The notes below the pieces were generated by a model, which was not told the DNA's origin, did no database searches, and saw only the letters and a program-made list of their open reading frames with translations. Shown piece after piece: positions 32,929 to 43,880 of a stretch of 64,000 nt of DNA. The stretch is taken from the NCBI GenBank assembly GCA_963729875.1, contig CAVSPR010000007.1:310001-374000 (forward strand), written 5' to 3'. This DNA comes from DATBSL01 sp963729875. GTDB lineage: Bacteria > Acidobacteriota > Vicinamibacteria > Fen-336. Numbering within the stretch: the first letter of the stretch is position 1; every line of letters starts with the position of its first letter. Position numbers and translations under genes: made by a program.

Positions 32929-33881
32929 TGCGAATCCTCCCGGCCCGGGTCGCGCTCGCCGCCGCCCTCCTCGCCGCCGCTCCCGCGGGCGCCCAGGCTC
33001 CCGCCCAGCCGCCGCCGGTCAAGCCCTTCACCATCGAGGTGGAGGTGGACGTCGTCTCGGTCACCGCCGTCGTCTTCGACAAGTCGGGCAACTTCGTCCG
33101 GGGCCTCGGCCCCAAGGACGTCGAGCTCCTCGAGAACGGCGTCAAGCAGGAGGTCTCGTACTTCCGCGAGGCCTCGAGCCAGGGCGACCCGGCCGAGCGC
33201 GTCCCGCTCTCCGTCGTCCTCGTGCTCGACACCAGCGGCAGCATGGCCGAGAACCTCCACTTCCTCCAGGAGGCGGTGCTGAACTTCGTGTACAAGCTGG
33301 AGGAGGTCGACACCGCTCTCGTGGTGAGCTTCAACGAGAGCGTCAAGGGCAGCGCGGAGTTCACCGAGGACACGGACCGCCTCGAGCGCTTCGTGGAAGG
33401 GCTGCAGGCGTGGGGCGGGACGAGCCTCTACGACGCCATCGACTACGCGCTCGGGCGGATCAAGAACCAGCCGGGGCGCAAGGCCGTGATCGTCTTCTCG
33501 GACGGCGCCGACAACTCGAGCACGATGAAAGACAGCGAGGTGGTCGACTACGCACGCGCGGTCGAGGCCACCGTCTACTGCATCGGCTTCAAGGGCTCGG
33601 GCATGATGGCCTCGAGCCCCCGCGGCTTCCTGCGGAAGATCGCCGCCGAGACCGGCGGCCAGTTCTTCGCGCCCGACAAGGTGGGCGAGCTGATCAAGGT
33701 ATTCAACGAGATCTCCAACGAGCTCAAGAACCACTACCTGCTGGCCTACACGCCGGCGCGCGAGGCGGACGGCACCTGGCGCGAGATCGCCCTCAAGGTC
33801 AACCGGCCGGGCACCGAGGTCCGGGTCCGCAAGGGCTACTTCGCCCTCAAGCGCCGCCGCGCCGCCGGCACGGGGAAGTAG
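32928..33881 (+). CDS. VWFA-related acidobacterial-type exported protein
   Basis: 317 residues. The signal peptide is MRILPARVALAAALLAAAPAGAQA. The N-terminal strand domain (IEVEVDVVSVTAVVFDKSGNFVRGLGPKDVELLENG) is followed by a von Willebrand A domain with the MIDAS motif DTSGSM (~104-109), then FSDGADNSSTM. The combination is the VWFA-related family that is hugely expanded in Acidobacteriota. It probably binds other envelope or extracellular proteins in a metal-dependent way. The ATG overlaps the DUF4126 stop. Confidence 0.9.
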   Translation: MRILPARVALAAALLAAAPAGAQAPAQPPPVKPFTIEVEVDVVSVTAVVFDKSGNFVRGLGPKDVELLENGVKQEVSYFREASSQGDPAERVPLSVVLVLDTSGSMAENLHFLQEAVLNFVYKLEEVDTALVVSFNESVKGSAEFTEDTDRLERFVEGLQAWGGTSLYDAIDYALGRIKNQPGRKAVIVFSDGADNSSTMKDSEVVDYARAVEATVYCIGFKGSGMMASSPRGFLRKIAAETGGQFFAPDKVGELIKVFNEISNELKNHYLLAYTPAREADGTWREIALKVNRPGTEVRVRKGYFALKRRRAAGTGK

Positions 33882-33940
33882 GCCGTCGCGCCGGCGGGCT
33901 CGCAGCTCGACTCCCGGCTCGGGAGGACTGGAGGAGAAGA

Positions 33941-34168
33941 GTGCGCAGCGTAGGCCGGATGGCGGTCCTCCTCGTCCTCTGCGCCGTGCCGGGAGGCGGT
34001 GTGCGTGGCGACTACTACGACAGCGAAGGCCACGTCATTCGCTACGTCGTTCGGTCTCCCGCCGCGGGTCAGGCGGTGCTCCTGAGCGAGGCCCCTCCCG
34101 ATGCGCCCGCGGCGTTCAAGCCGTACCTGACGTGGGAGTCTCGAAGGACGACGACTCCCGGCCCGTGA
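33941..34168 (+). CDS. small exported hypothetical protein
   Basis: 75 residues from GTG 33941, with a strong GGAGGAG site. The N-terminus VRSVGRMAVLLVLCAVPGGGVRG is a signal peptide. The mature part (DYYDSEGHVIRYVVRSPAAGQ...) is short, with no known domain. It is convergent with the NRAMP-like gene. It could be a small secreted factor, or a short gene without function. Confidence 0.45.
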   Translation: MRSVGRMAVLLVLCAVPGGGVRGDYYDSEGHVIRYVVRSPAAGQAVLLSEAPPDAPAAFKPYLTWESRRTTTPGP

Positions 34169-34170
34169 CC

Positions 34171-35376
34171 CTACAGCTTCTTCAGGTCGCCGAGAGACAG
34201 GGCGGCGGCGACGGCGGCGACGACGAGGGTGGCCCATCCCGCCGCGGCCAGCCAGCGGGAGTGCCGGTAGCCGCCCAGCAGCCCGGGGCGGCGCGCGACG
34301 ACCAGCGTCACGAGCAGCGTCGCCGGCAGGACCAGGCCGTTGAGCGCGCCGGCCAGGACCAGCAGCCGCACCGGCCGTCCGAGCAGCAGGAAGAGGCCGA
34401 GGGACAGGGCGACGAACCCCGCCACCGCCGCCCGCCGCCGGTGGACGAGCGGCGCCCACGCGCTCTCCAGGAACGACACGGACGTGTAGGTGCACCCCAC
34501 GATCGAGGTCAGGGCCGCCGACCACAGGACGACCCCGAACAGGCGGTAGCCCCACTCCCCCGCGCCGAGCCGAAAGACGCTGGCCGGCGGGTTGGCGGGG
34601 TCCAGGGTCGCCCCGTGGCCCACGACACCGAGGACGGCCAGGAAGAAGAGGACCCGCATCACCGCGGTCACTCCCACGCCGAGGAGGGCGCTGCGGGTGA
34701 GCCTCCCCAACGCGCCGGGACCGCTCACCCCGGCGTCGAGGAGGCGGTGCGCCCCCGAGAAGGGGATGTAGCCCCCGACGGTGCCGCCGAGGAGGGTCAC
34801 GATCGGCAGGACCTCGATGCGCCCCGGCCAGACCGCCGAGCGGGCGGCCGCGGCCAGGTCGGGCCGGGATGCCACCATCACGACGGCGGTCAGCAGGATC
34901 ATCAGGACGCCGAGGCCCCGGGTGAGCCCGTCCATCGCGGCGCCCGCGCGCGGCGCGACGAGGAGCAGCGCGACGACGGCCGCGGACAGGGCCGCCCCGA
35001 CGCCCTCCGGCACGCCGTAGACGGCGAGCCCCAGCCCGCATCCGGCGACGTTGCCCACGTTGAAGACGAGGCCGCCGAGCGCGACGAGCGCGGCGAGTGC
35101 TTGGCCCAGGCCCGGGACCACGGCCGAGGCGAGCTCGGGGGCGCGGCGGCCCGAGGCCCCGAGCACGCGCCAGACGTTGAGCTGCACGACGAGGGCGAGA
35201 GCCACCGAGGCGAGGATGGCGAACGCGAAGTCGGCCCGCAGCTGCCCGGTGAAGACGGCGGTCTGGGTCAGGAACCCGGGCCCGATGGCGGAGGTGGCCA
35301 TCAGGAAGGCCGCCCCCGCCGTCACCCCCCGGCCGCCGTCCCGCTGCGGGCGGGGCCCGCCCTCCGTCGTCCCCAT
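34171..35376 (-). CDS. NRAMP-like transporter of the YcsG type
   Basis: 401 residues and about eleven membrane helices. The first helix reads GAAFLMATSAIGPGFLTQTAVFTG, as in YcsG-like NRAMP relatives. It lacks the DPGN motif of metal-transporting NRAMPs. The sixth helix (TLLGGTVGGYIPFSGAHRLLDAG) lacks MPH. So the canonical Mn2+/Fe2+ site is absent and the substrate probably differs. YcsG-type genes are often near 5-oxoprolinase genes, but none are seen here. It overlaps nothing and is divergent from the FHA-PP2C gene. Confidence 0.75.
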   Translation of the reverse strand: MGTTEGGPRPQRDGGRGVTAGAAFLMATSAIGPGFLTQTAVFTGQLRADFAFAILASVALALVVQLNVWRVLGASGRRAPELASAVVPGLGQALAALVALGGLVFNVGNVAGCGLGLAVYGVPEGVGAALSAAVVALLLVAPRAGAAMDGLTRGLGVLMILLTAVVMVASRPDLAAAARSAVWPGRIEVLPIVTLLGGTVGGYIPFSGAHRLLDAGVSGPGALGRLTRSALLGVGVTAVMRVLFFLAVLGVVGHGATLDPANPPASVFRLGAGEWGYRLFGVVLWSAALTSIVGCTYTSVSFLESAWAPLVHRRRAAVAGFVALSLGLFLLLGRPVRLLVLAGALNGLVLPATLLVTLVVARRPGLLGGYRHSRWLAAAGWATLVVAAVAAALSLGDLKKL

Positions 35377-35433
35377 CGCGGGGCGCAGTCTAGCTCCCCC
35401 GTCGCCGGATGTAGAATCCCCTTGCTCTCCACC

Positions 35434-37092
35434 ATGGCCGAGATCGCCATCCAGACCGCCGGCGGCACCCGCGAGCGCTACCCGCTCGCGAAGCCGAGGG
35501 TGACGATCGGCCGCTCGCGCGAGAGCGACATCTTCCTGCCCGACCAGTGGCTGTCCCGCCACCACGCGGCGATCGAGGACCGGGGCGAGGGCTTCTGGGT
35601 CAACGACCTCAACAGCAAGAACGGGACACTGCTGAACGGCGAGCCCGTGCGGGAGTGGCGGCGCCTGCGGCCCGGCGACGTGATCACGCTGGGCGAGCAC
35701 ACGCTCACCTTCTGCACCGAGCCGGCGGACGAGGAGGAGGAGGAGGAGAGGGAGCCCGAGGGCACCCGGGTCTTCTCCGTGAAGGAGCTCTCGGCGATCA
35801 GCACGCGCCCGGCCATCGACCCCGGGGAGCTGCAGCGCCAGAACCGCGTCCTCGGCATCCTCAGCAAGGCGGCGAGCGAGCTCGTCGTGCACCGCCCACT
35901 GAACGAGCTGTTCGACCTCGTGCTGGACCTCCTCCTCGAGGCGGTGGCGGCGGAGCGGGCGGCGATCCTGCTCCTCGAGGGCGGCCCGCCCCACCTGGTC
36001 ATCAAGGCCTCGCGCTCCCGCAGCGGCGACGTGCTCACCCGCGTGAGCCGCTCCATCGCCCGGCGGGCCATCGACGAGCGGGTGTCGCTGCTCCTCCCGA
36101 ACCTGCTCGAGGACGTGCGCTTCAAGAGCGAGGACTCGATCCTCGCTTCCGGCATCCGCACCGCGATGTGCGCGCCGCTGTGGTTCACCGCCACCGGCGA
36201 CGGCCGCGACTCGGTGATCGGCCTCGTGTACGTGGACTCGCTCCAGCAGGCCCACGCCTTCACCGAGGACGACCTGCGGGTCCTCACCGCCCTCGCCAAC
36301 GTGGCCGCGGCGAAGATCGAGAACGTGCGCCTCCTCGAGGAGAGCATGGAGAAGCGCCACATGGAGGAGGACATGCGCATGGCGGCGGAGATCCAGAACG
36401 GTCTCCTGCCGCGGGAGGCGCCGCTCGTCCCGGGCTGGGACCTCGCCGGCTGCAACCGCCCGTGCCGCACCGTGGGCGGCGACTACTACGACTTCGCCGT
36501 CGAAGACGGGCGGCTCCTGCTCGCCCTCGGGGACGTCTCCGGCAAGGGGACGGGAGCGGCGCTCCTGATGACGGTGCTCCGCGCCGCGGTGCGGGGGCAC
36601 TGGACGGACCCGTCGCTGGCCGACGCCGTCGCGCGCATCAACCGCACCGTCTGCCAGAACGTCCCCTCCAGCAAGTACGTGACCTTCTTCCTCGCCTCCC
36701 TCGATCCCGGCACGGGCCGGCTGGATTACGTGAACGCCGGCCACAACCCCCCCCTGCTGGTGAGCGCCGGCGGGGACGTGGAGACGCTCTCCAACGGCGG
36801 CCTGGTGCTCGGCATGTTCGAGAACGTCGTCTACGAGGGGGGCCGGGTCGAGATGCGCCCCGGCGACACCCTGCTCGTGTACTCGGACGGGGTCACCGAG
36901 ACCTGGGACCCCGACGGCGACGAGTTCGGCGCGGAGCGGCTCGAGGCACTCGCCGTGCGCAGCCGCACCCTCGACGCAGAGTCGCTCCAGAACGCCATCC
37001 TGCGCGAGATAGAGCTCTTCGAGGCCGGGGCCCGGGCCACCGACGATCGCACGATCGTGGTGCTCAAGCGCATCGCCGAGGGGCGGCCGTGA
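35434..37092 (+). CDS. FHA-GAF-PP2C (SpoIIE-type) phosphatase
   Basis: 552 residues. The FHA domain (~20-95) contains VTIGRSRESDIFLPDQWLSRHHAAI and NSKNGTLLNG, so it binds phosphothreonine. A short Glu-rich linker leads to a GAF-like domain (~140-300). The C-terminal PP2C/SpoIIE phosphatase (~320-550) has AAEIQNGLLPREAPLVPGWDLAG, TVGGDYYDFAV, ALGDVSGKGTGAALLM, VNAGHNPPLLV and VYSDGVTETWD. It likely dephosphorylates anti-sigma-antagonist proteins in a stress or regulatory cascade. A TAGAAT box is 16 nt upstream of ATG 35434. It overlaps the Hsp20 start. Confidence 0.9.
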   Translation: MAEIAIQTAGGTRERYPLAKPRVTIGRSRESDIFLPDQWLSRHHAAIEDRGEGFWVNDLNSKNGTLLNGEPVREWRRLRPGDVITLGEHTLTFCTEPADEEEEEEREPEGTRVFSVKELSAISTRPAIDPGELQRQNRVLGILSKAASELVVHRPLNELFDLVLDLLLEAVAAERAAILLLEGGPPHLVIKASRSRSGDVLTRVSRSIARRAIDERVSLLLPNLLEDVRFKSEDSILASGIRTAMCAPLWFTATGDGRDSVIGLVYVDSLQQAHAFTEDDLRVLTALANVAAAKIENVRLLEESMEKRHMEEDMRMAAEIQNGLLPREAPLVPGWDLAGCNRPCRTVGGDYYDFAVEDGRLLLALGDVSGKGTGAALLMTVLRAAVRGHWTDPSLADAVARINRTVCQNVPSSKYVTFFLASLDPGTGRLDYVNAGHNPPLLVSAGGDVETLSNGGLVLGMFENVVYEGGRVEMRPGDTLLVYSDGVTETWDPDGDEFGAERLEALAVRSRTLDAESLQNAILREIELFEAGARATDDRTIVVLKRIAEGRP

Positions 37093-37546
37093 CCCGCCGC
37101 GCGGTGCGCCCGCCCGTCTCCGCCCTCGCCCTCCTCCAGCAGGAGGTGAACGACCTCTTCCTCCGCCTCTCGACCCTCGACCGCTCGGAGCGCCTGCCGG
37201 GCAGCGAGTGGTCGCCGACGGCGGACGTCTTCGAGTCGAAGGACCGGCTGGTGGTCGTGGTCGAGGTGCCGGGGCTTCCCCCGGAATCCCTGCGGGTCGT
37301 CTTCCGGGACGGGGAGCTGGTGCTGTCCGGCGAGCGTCGCGCGCGCCGGGTCGGGCCGGGCTCGAGCTTCCTCTGCGTGGAGCGGCCGCACGGGCGGTTC
37401 GAGCGGCGGATCCCCATCGACCTGTCGGTCGACGTGGGCCGGGCACGGGCGACCCTCGCGTGCGGCCTCCTGACCGTGACCCTGCCACGCCTGCGCGAGC
37501 GGCGGGGGCGCGAGACCGTCATCCCCATCGAGAGAGAGACCACGGA

Positions 37547-37550
<4 letters not shown>
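37089..37550 (+). CDS. Hsp20/alpha-crystallin small heat-shock protein
   Basis: 153 residues. The alpha-crystallin domain is seen in WSPTADVFESKDRLVVVVEVPGLPPESLRVVFRDGELVLSGERR and RPHGRFERRIPIDLSVDVGRARATLACGLLTVTLPR, with the conserved G-x-L near the end. It acts as an ATP-independent holdase. GTG 37089 overlaps the phosphatase stop and its own stop overlaps the lon ATG, so the three genes are translationally coupled. This suits a stress operon. Confidence 0.9.
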
Positions 37551-39976
<2,426 letters not shown>

Positions 39977-39980
39977 GAAC

Positions 39981-39999
39981 ACCGGGGCGATGCCCCGGT
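39981..39999 (+). terminator. hairpin after lon
   Basis: ACCGGGGC (39981-39988), loop GAT, GCCCCGGT (39992-39999): a perfect 8-bp stem starting 5 nt after the lon stop. No U tract, so it may be a weak terminator or an mRNA-stabilising element. Confidence 0.5.
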
Positions 40000-40019
40000 A
40001 ATGACGCAGGAGGCACGCG

Positions 40020-41060
40020 ATGGCGAAGAGGCAGGATCGGCGGGAGTTCCTCAAGCGCGGGGCGGCGGCCGTCGGCGGCGCCGCGGCGGGGGCCGGCCTC
40101 GGGGCGGGCGCGGTCCTGGCGGCCTCCCGGCCGCTCCCGCAGAACCCGCGCACCCCGGCCGCCATGCCGACGCGGAACCTCGGCCGCACGGGCTACTCCG
40201 TCGGCATCTTCAGCCTCGGCGGGCAGGCCGCGGTCGAGCAGCCGAACAACGAGGCGGCTGCGGTCGCCATCGTGGAGAGGGCCCTCGACCTCGGCGTCAA
40301 CTACATCGACACCGCCGCCCGCTACGGCGGGGACACCCCCTGGAGCCAGACCTACATCGGCCAGGTCATGAAGCGCCGGCGCGGCGAGGCCTTCCTCGCC
40401 AGCAAGACCCACGACCGCACGCGCGACGGGTCGATGAAGCTGCTCGAGCAGTCCCTCAAGCTGCTGCAGACCGACCACCTCGACCTGTGGCAGATCCACA
40501 ACCTCCAGGCGATGGAGCAGGTGGAGCAGATCTTCCGGCCCGACGGCGCGGTCAAGGCCCTCCAGGAGGCGAAGGAGCAGGGCATCGTCCGGCACATCGG
40601 GGTCACGGGCCACGCCGACCCGGCCGTGCTCATCGAGGCGATCGGCCGCTCCCCCTTCGACACGATCCTCCTCGCGCTGAACGCGGCCGACCCGCACCAC
40701 CTCAGCTTCCGGGAGAAGCTGCTGCCCCTTGCGGTCGAGAAGGAGATGGGGATCATCGGGATGAAGATCCCCGCGCGCGGGCGGCTCCTCGCCGGCTTCG
40801 CGCCCCCGCCGGAGGGCTCGCCCCTGCGCCGGCCCCAGGACAAGGGGCCCGGCACCCTGAGGATGCAGGAGGCGCTGCGCTACGTGCTGTCGCTCCCGGT
40901 CAGCACCGTGATCGTCGGCTGCGACTCGATCGCCCAGGTCGAGGAGAACGTGCGCTTCGCCCGCGAGTTCAACCCGCTGAGCGGCGCCCAGATGGCCTCG
41001 CTCGAGGAGAAGGCGAAGCCCGTCTTCCAGCAGGCCCTCTTCTTCCGGCGCTGGACGTAG
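40020..41060 (+). CDS. Tat-exported aldo/keto reductase
   Basis: 346 residues. The Tat signal is DRREFLKRGAAAVGGAAAGAG (RRxFLK). The AKR barrel contains RNLGRTGYSVGIFSLGG, YIDTAARYGGD (catalytic Asp and Tyr), LASKTHDRTRDG (Lys) and LDLWQIHNL (His). The C-terminal NADPH-binding segment is TVIVGCDSIAQVEENV. Exported AKRs with Tat signals are common in Acidobacteriota. The substrate is unknown. GCAGGAGG precedes ATG 40020. Confidence 0.88.
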   Translation: MAKRQDRREFLKRGAAAVGGAAAGAGLGAGAVLAASRPLPQNPRTPAAMPTRNLGRTGYSVGIFSLGGQAAVEQPNNEAAAVAIVERALDLGVNYIDTAARYGGDTPWSQTYIGQVMKRRRGEAFLASKTHDRTRDGSMKLLEQSLKLLQTDHLDLWQIHNLQAMEQVEQIFRPDGAVKALQEAKEQGIVRHIGVTGHADPAVLIEAIGRSPFDTILLALNAADPHHLSFREKLLPLAVEKEMGIIGMKIPARGRLLAGFAPPPEGSPLRRPQDKGPGTLRMQEALRYVLSLPVSTVIVGCDSIAQVEENVRFAREFNPLSGAQMASLEEKAKPVFQQALFFRRWT

Positions 41061-41073
41061 ATCCGCCATCCCT

Positions 41074-41097
41074 CGGGCGGCCTCCGGGCGCCGCCCG
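41074..41097. terminator. bidirectional terminator-like hairpin
   Basis: CGGGCGGC (41074-41081) and GCCGCCCG (41090-41097) form a perfect 8-bp stem with an 8-nt loop. It sits between the convergent aldo/keto reductase and enolase-superfamily genes. Confidence 0.6.
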
Positions 41098-41125
41098 GGG
41101 GATACCTCGAAGGCCTCGCGGCCGG

Positions 41126-42406
41126 CTACGCCGTGACCGTCCGGTGCTTCGCCACCCAGCCCGGGTCGATCTCCACCCCGAAGCCGGGGCCGGTCGGCAC
41201 CTGGATCCGGCCGTCGACGACCTTCAGGCGCGAGGTCCGGCACTCGAACGGCACGCTCGTCCTGAGCCCTTTGAACTCGTGGTGCGGCGTGGCGTTGGGC
41301 ACGACGGACACGAAGTGAGCCATGTAGAGAAATCCGAGCCCGCCCCCCGACATGTGGGGCGTGCAGGCCTTCCCGAAGGCCGCCGCCATCCGCGCGACCT
41401 TGAGGGAGCGGATCATGCCGCCGAAGTAGTAGGTGTCCGGCTGCACGATCTCGAGCGCGTCGTTGGCGACGAGCCAGCGGAAGCCGTGCAAGCTGTACTC
41501 CTGCTCCCCGCCGGCGATGGGCAACGCGAGCGCGTCGGCGACCTGCCGGGTCTCCTCGTGCCAGTCGAACATCACGGGCTCCTCGAAGAAGCCGTACCGG
41601 TGCTCCTCCAGCCGCCGGCCGACCCGGATGGCCTCCTCGACCGAGTAGAAGCCGTTGGCGTCCGCGTAGAGGGCCATCCCGTCGCCGAATGTCTTGCGGA
41701 CGAGCGGGATGATCGCCTCGGTCCGGCCCGGGGGACCGACGGCCCGGATGTCGGTGGTCATGAACATGAGGCCGCCGACCTTGATCTTGAGGGCGCGCGC
41801 GTCGTACTCCGCGACGTCCCGACGGATCAGCTCCAGGGACTCCTCGACCGGCTTCTCGCGGTACTCCGTCGCCTGGTAGACGCTGACCTCGGGGTGGTGG
41901 ATCTCGCCGACCAGCTGGCCGAAGGCCTTGCCGGCGATGCGACCCAGCATGTCGAGGATGGCGAGCTCGATCGTGGCGAGCGGCGTGCCGATCGAGATGC
42001 CGTTGTAGCGGAAGTTGAAGCCGTAGACGAAGACCTTCTCCAGCAGGAGGTCGAGGTCCCGCGCGTCCTTCCCGACGAAGAACGGCTCGAGGCTGTGGAC
42101 GAACAGCGGGTGGAGCACCTTCAGCCCGGCGTGCCCCACCGAGAGCCCCTCCGCTCCGTCGCGCGAGCGCACCCGGCACAGGAAGCTGTTCTCGTGCCGC
42201 AGCAGCTCGAGGCTCTCGATGACGACCGGCGCGGGGAACAGCCCGCGCTTCAGCACCGGCTGGCGGAGGATCTCGTCCAGCTTCGCGCAGCGCGGGTTCG
42301 GCCATCCCGGCGCGGGAACCTCCGCGCCGCGCGCGGAGGCCGGCAGCCCGGTTGCCACGCCGCCGAGAAGCCCCTTCCCCATGAACCGACGTCGGGTGGT
42401 CGTCAT
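41126..42406 (-). CDS. enolase-superfamily (mandelate racemase-like) protein with Tat signal
   Basis: 426 residues. The Tat-like signal is TTTRRRFMGKGLLGGVATGLP. The barrel has ALKIKVGG (KxK base), ALYADANGFYS (first metal Asp), FFEEPVMFD (Glu), IAGGEQEYS (Glu) and CTPHMSGGGLG (His on the other face). This set fits the mandelate racemase/muconate lactonising subgroup, so a racemase or sugar-acid dehydratase is likely. It is probably exported. ATG 42406 was chosen as it precedes the Tat motif. It is divergent from the saccharopine dehydrogenase gene. Confidence 0.85.
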   Translation of the reverse strand: MTTTRRRFMGKGLLGGVATGLPASARGAEVPAPGWPNPRCAKLDEILRQPVLKRGLFPAPVVIESLELLRHENSFLCRVRSRDGAEGLSVGHAGLKVLHPLFVHSLEPFFVGKDARDLDLLLEKVFVYGFNFRYNGISIGTPLATIELAILDMLGRIAGKAFGQLVGEIHHPEVSVYQATEYREKPVEESLELIRRDVAEYDARALKIKVGGLMFMTTDIRAVGPPGRTEAIIPLVRKTFGDGMALYADANGFYSVEEAIRVGRRLEEHRYGFFEEPVMFDWHEETRQVADALALPIAGGEQEYSLHGFRWLVANDALEIVQPDTYYFGGMIRSLKVARMAAAFGKACTPHMSGGGLGFLYMAHFVSVVPNATPHHEFKGLRTSVPFECRTSRLKVVDGRIQVPTGPGFGVEIDPGWVAKHRTVTA

Positions 42407-42490
42407 CCCGTCTCCTGCGGGAGTACGCATACCCGAGATCCAGCCCCAAGAGCAAGATACCGTTCGGATCATGTGGATCAGCGCGCATCA

Positions 42491-42520
42491 TTGACCTGGT
42501 CGCTCGCCGGCGGCTAGCCT
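42491..42520 (+). promoter_or_regulatory. promoter of the saccharopine dehydrogenase gene
   Basis: TTGACC (42491-42496), an 18-nt spacer and TAGCCT (42515-42520). The hexamers are identical to those of the ymdB promoter at 43.85 kb. The leader would be about 58 nt. Confidence 0.6.
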
Positions 42521-42542
42521 CGACTTGGCGGCGGGGGGTCGA

Positions 42543-42562
42543 CGCCTGGCTCGTCCCAGGCG
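42543..42562 (+). promoter_or_regulatory. leader hairpin before the saccharopine dehydrogenase gene
   Basis: CGCCTGG (42543-42549) and CCAGGCG (42556-42562) form a 7-bp stem with a 6-nt loop, about 10 nt before the TGGAGG ribosome-binding site. It may affect mRNA stability or initiation. Confidence 0.35.
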
Positions 42563-42584
42563 CCTTCATCTGGAGGTCACGCGC

Positions 42585-43823
42585 ATGAAGGTCCTGGTGT
42601 TCGGAGGAAACGGGAAGATGGGGGCCGCGGTGGCCTTCGATCTGCTCAAGGACGACGCCGTCGAGAAGGTCGGGCTCGTGGCGCGGCGCAAGGACGCGCT
42701 GGAGAAGACGAAGGCGTGGCTCGGGAGCGACCGGGTGGAGGTCCACCCGCTCGACATCATGGACAAGGCGGCGGTCCAGCGCCTGATGAAGCAGTACGAC
42801 GTGGGCGTGAACACGCTGCCCGACCGGCGCACGAGCTACAAGACGGTGCACGCCGCGGTCGAGTGCGGCTTTCACCTCGTCGACATGCTCGAGGAGTACC
42901 ACTTCCGGCCGGACCTCTACGAGACCGAGGGGCTCGAGCTGCCTCCCGGCACCACGCTCGAGAAGTACGGCGACTGGCTGCACGAGACGGCGCTCAAGAA
43001 CGGCGTCTGCTTCATGGACGGGATCGGCTTCGCCCCGGGCCTGAGCAACATCACGAGCGGCGAAGGCATCCGCAAGCTCGACGAGGCGGAGTCGGTCATC
43101 GCCCGGGTGGGCGGCATTCCCCGCAAGGACGTCGCGGCGACGAAGCCGCTGCGCTACATGATCACGTGGGCCTTCGACCACGTGCTGCGCGAGTACATGG
43201 TGAAGCTCTTCGTGCGCCAGGACGGCAAGACGGTCGAGGTCGACTCCGGCACCGGCCGGGAGAGCTTCCACTTCGACAAGCTCGGCAAGGACGAGATGCT
43301 CGAGTGCTCGATCACGCCGGGCATGCCGAGCTTCATCTACACCCGCCCGAATCTCAAGGATTTCGCGGAGAAGACGGTGCGCTGGCCCGGGCACTGGGCC
43401 GGGGTGGACACGCTCAAGGAGTGCGGGCTGCTCGGCATCGAGCCGGTCGACCACCGGGGCACGAAGGTGGTCCCGCGCGAGCTCCTGCTGACCCTCATCG
43501 AGCCGAGGCTGAAGAGCCAGCCCGGGGAGACGGACGTGTGCGTGATGTACTGCACGGTGACGGGCCGCAAGGCCGGGAGGAAGACGCGCATCTCCTACTG
43601 GATGTGGGACGAGGCGGACCCGAAGACCGGCATCTCCTCGATGGGGCGCGTGACCGGCTTCCCCGCCGCGATGGGCGCGGTGCTGATCGGCAAGGGCCTC
43701 GTCAAGGAGCGCGGGATCGTGGCGCCCGAGGACTGCATCTACGGGCCGCTCTACGCGCAGTTCGTGGCCGACCTCAAGAAGCGAGACATCAACATCCTCG
43801 AGACCGTCGAGACGCTTTCGTAG
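42585..43823 (+). CDS. saccharopine dehydrogenase family protein
   Basis: 412 residues. The N-terminal Rossmann fold starts MKVLVFGGNGKMGAAVAFDLL. The middle carries family blocks such as YDVGVNTLPDRRTSYKTVHAAVECGFHLVDM and CFMDGIGFAPGLSNITSGEGIRKL. The C-terminal part has VMYCTVTGRKAGRKTRISYWM. It resembles the NADP-linked Lys9-type enzymes that act between aminoadipate semialdehyde and saccharopine. With lat at 27-28 kb, lysine catabolism via aminoadipate semialdehyde is plausible, although the genes are 14 kb apart. ATG 42585 has TGGAGG. Confidence 0.85.
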   Translation: MKVLVFGGNGKMGAAVAFDLLKDDAVEKVGLVARRKDALEKTKAWLGSDRVEVHPLDIMDKAAVQRLMKQYDVGVNTLPDRRTSYKTVHAAVECGFHLVDMLEEYHFRPDLYETEGLELPPGTTLEKYGDWLHETALKNGVCFMDGIGFAPGLSNITSGEGIRKLDEAESVIARVGGIPRKDVAATKPLRYMITWAFDHVLREYMVKLFVRQDGKTVEVDSGTGRESFHFDKLGKDEMLECSITPGMPSFIYTRPNLKDFAEKTVRWPGHWAGVDTLKECGLLGIEPVDHRGTKVVPRELLLTLIEPRLKSQPGETDVCVMYCTVTGRKAGRKTRISYWMWDEADPKTGISSMGRVTGFPAAMGAVLIGKGLVKERGIVAPEDCIYGPLYAQFVADLKKRDINILETVETLS

Positions 43824-43845
43824 CCCGCTCGTCGCCGAGCCACGT

Positions 43846-43874
43846 TTGACCGGCCGGCGGAGGGCCGGTAGCCT
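43846..43874 (+). promoter_or_regulatory. promoter for a leaderless ymdB mRNA
   Basis: TTGACC (43846-43851), a 17-nt spacer and TAGCCT (43869-43874). ATG 43881 is 6 nt after the -10, so the transcript should begin at the start codon. Confidence 0.65.
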
Positions 43875-43880
43875 GTCCGG

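Noticed and set aside
35377..37488. Upstream extension of the NRAMP-like frame on the minus strand
   Set aside because: The extra ~700 codons are antisense to FHA-GAF-PP2C and Hsp20 and have low-complexity composition. The start at 35376 fits the family.
39981..39999. Rho-independent terminator after lon as a certain call
   Set aside because: The stem is perfect, but there is no U tract and the next ribosome-binding site follows within 20 nt. Kept only as a hairpin with moderate confidence.
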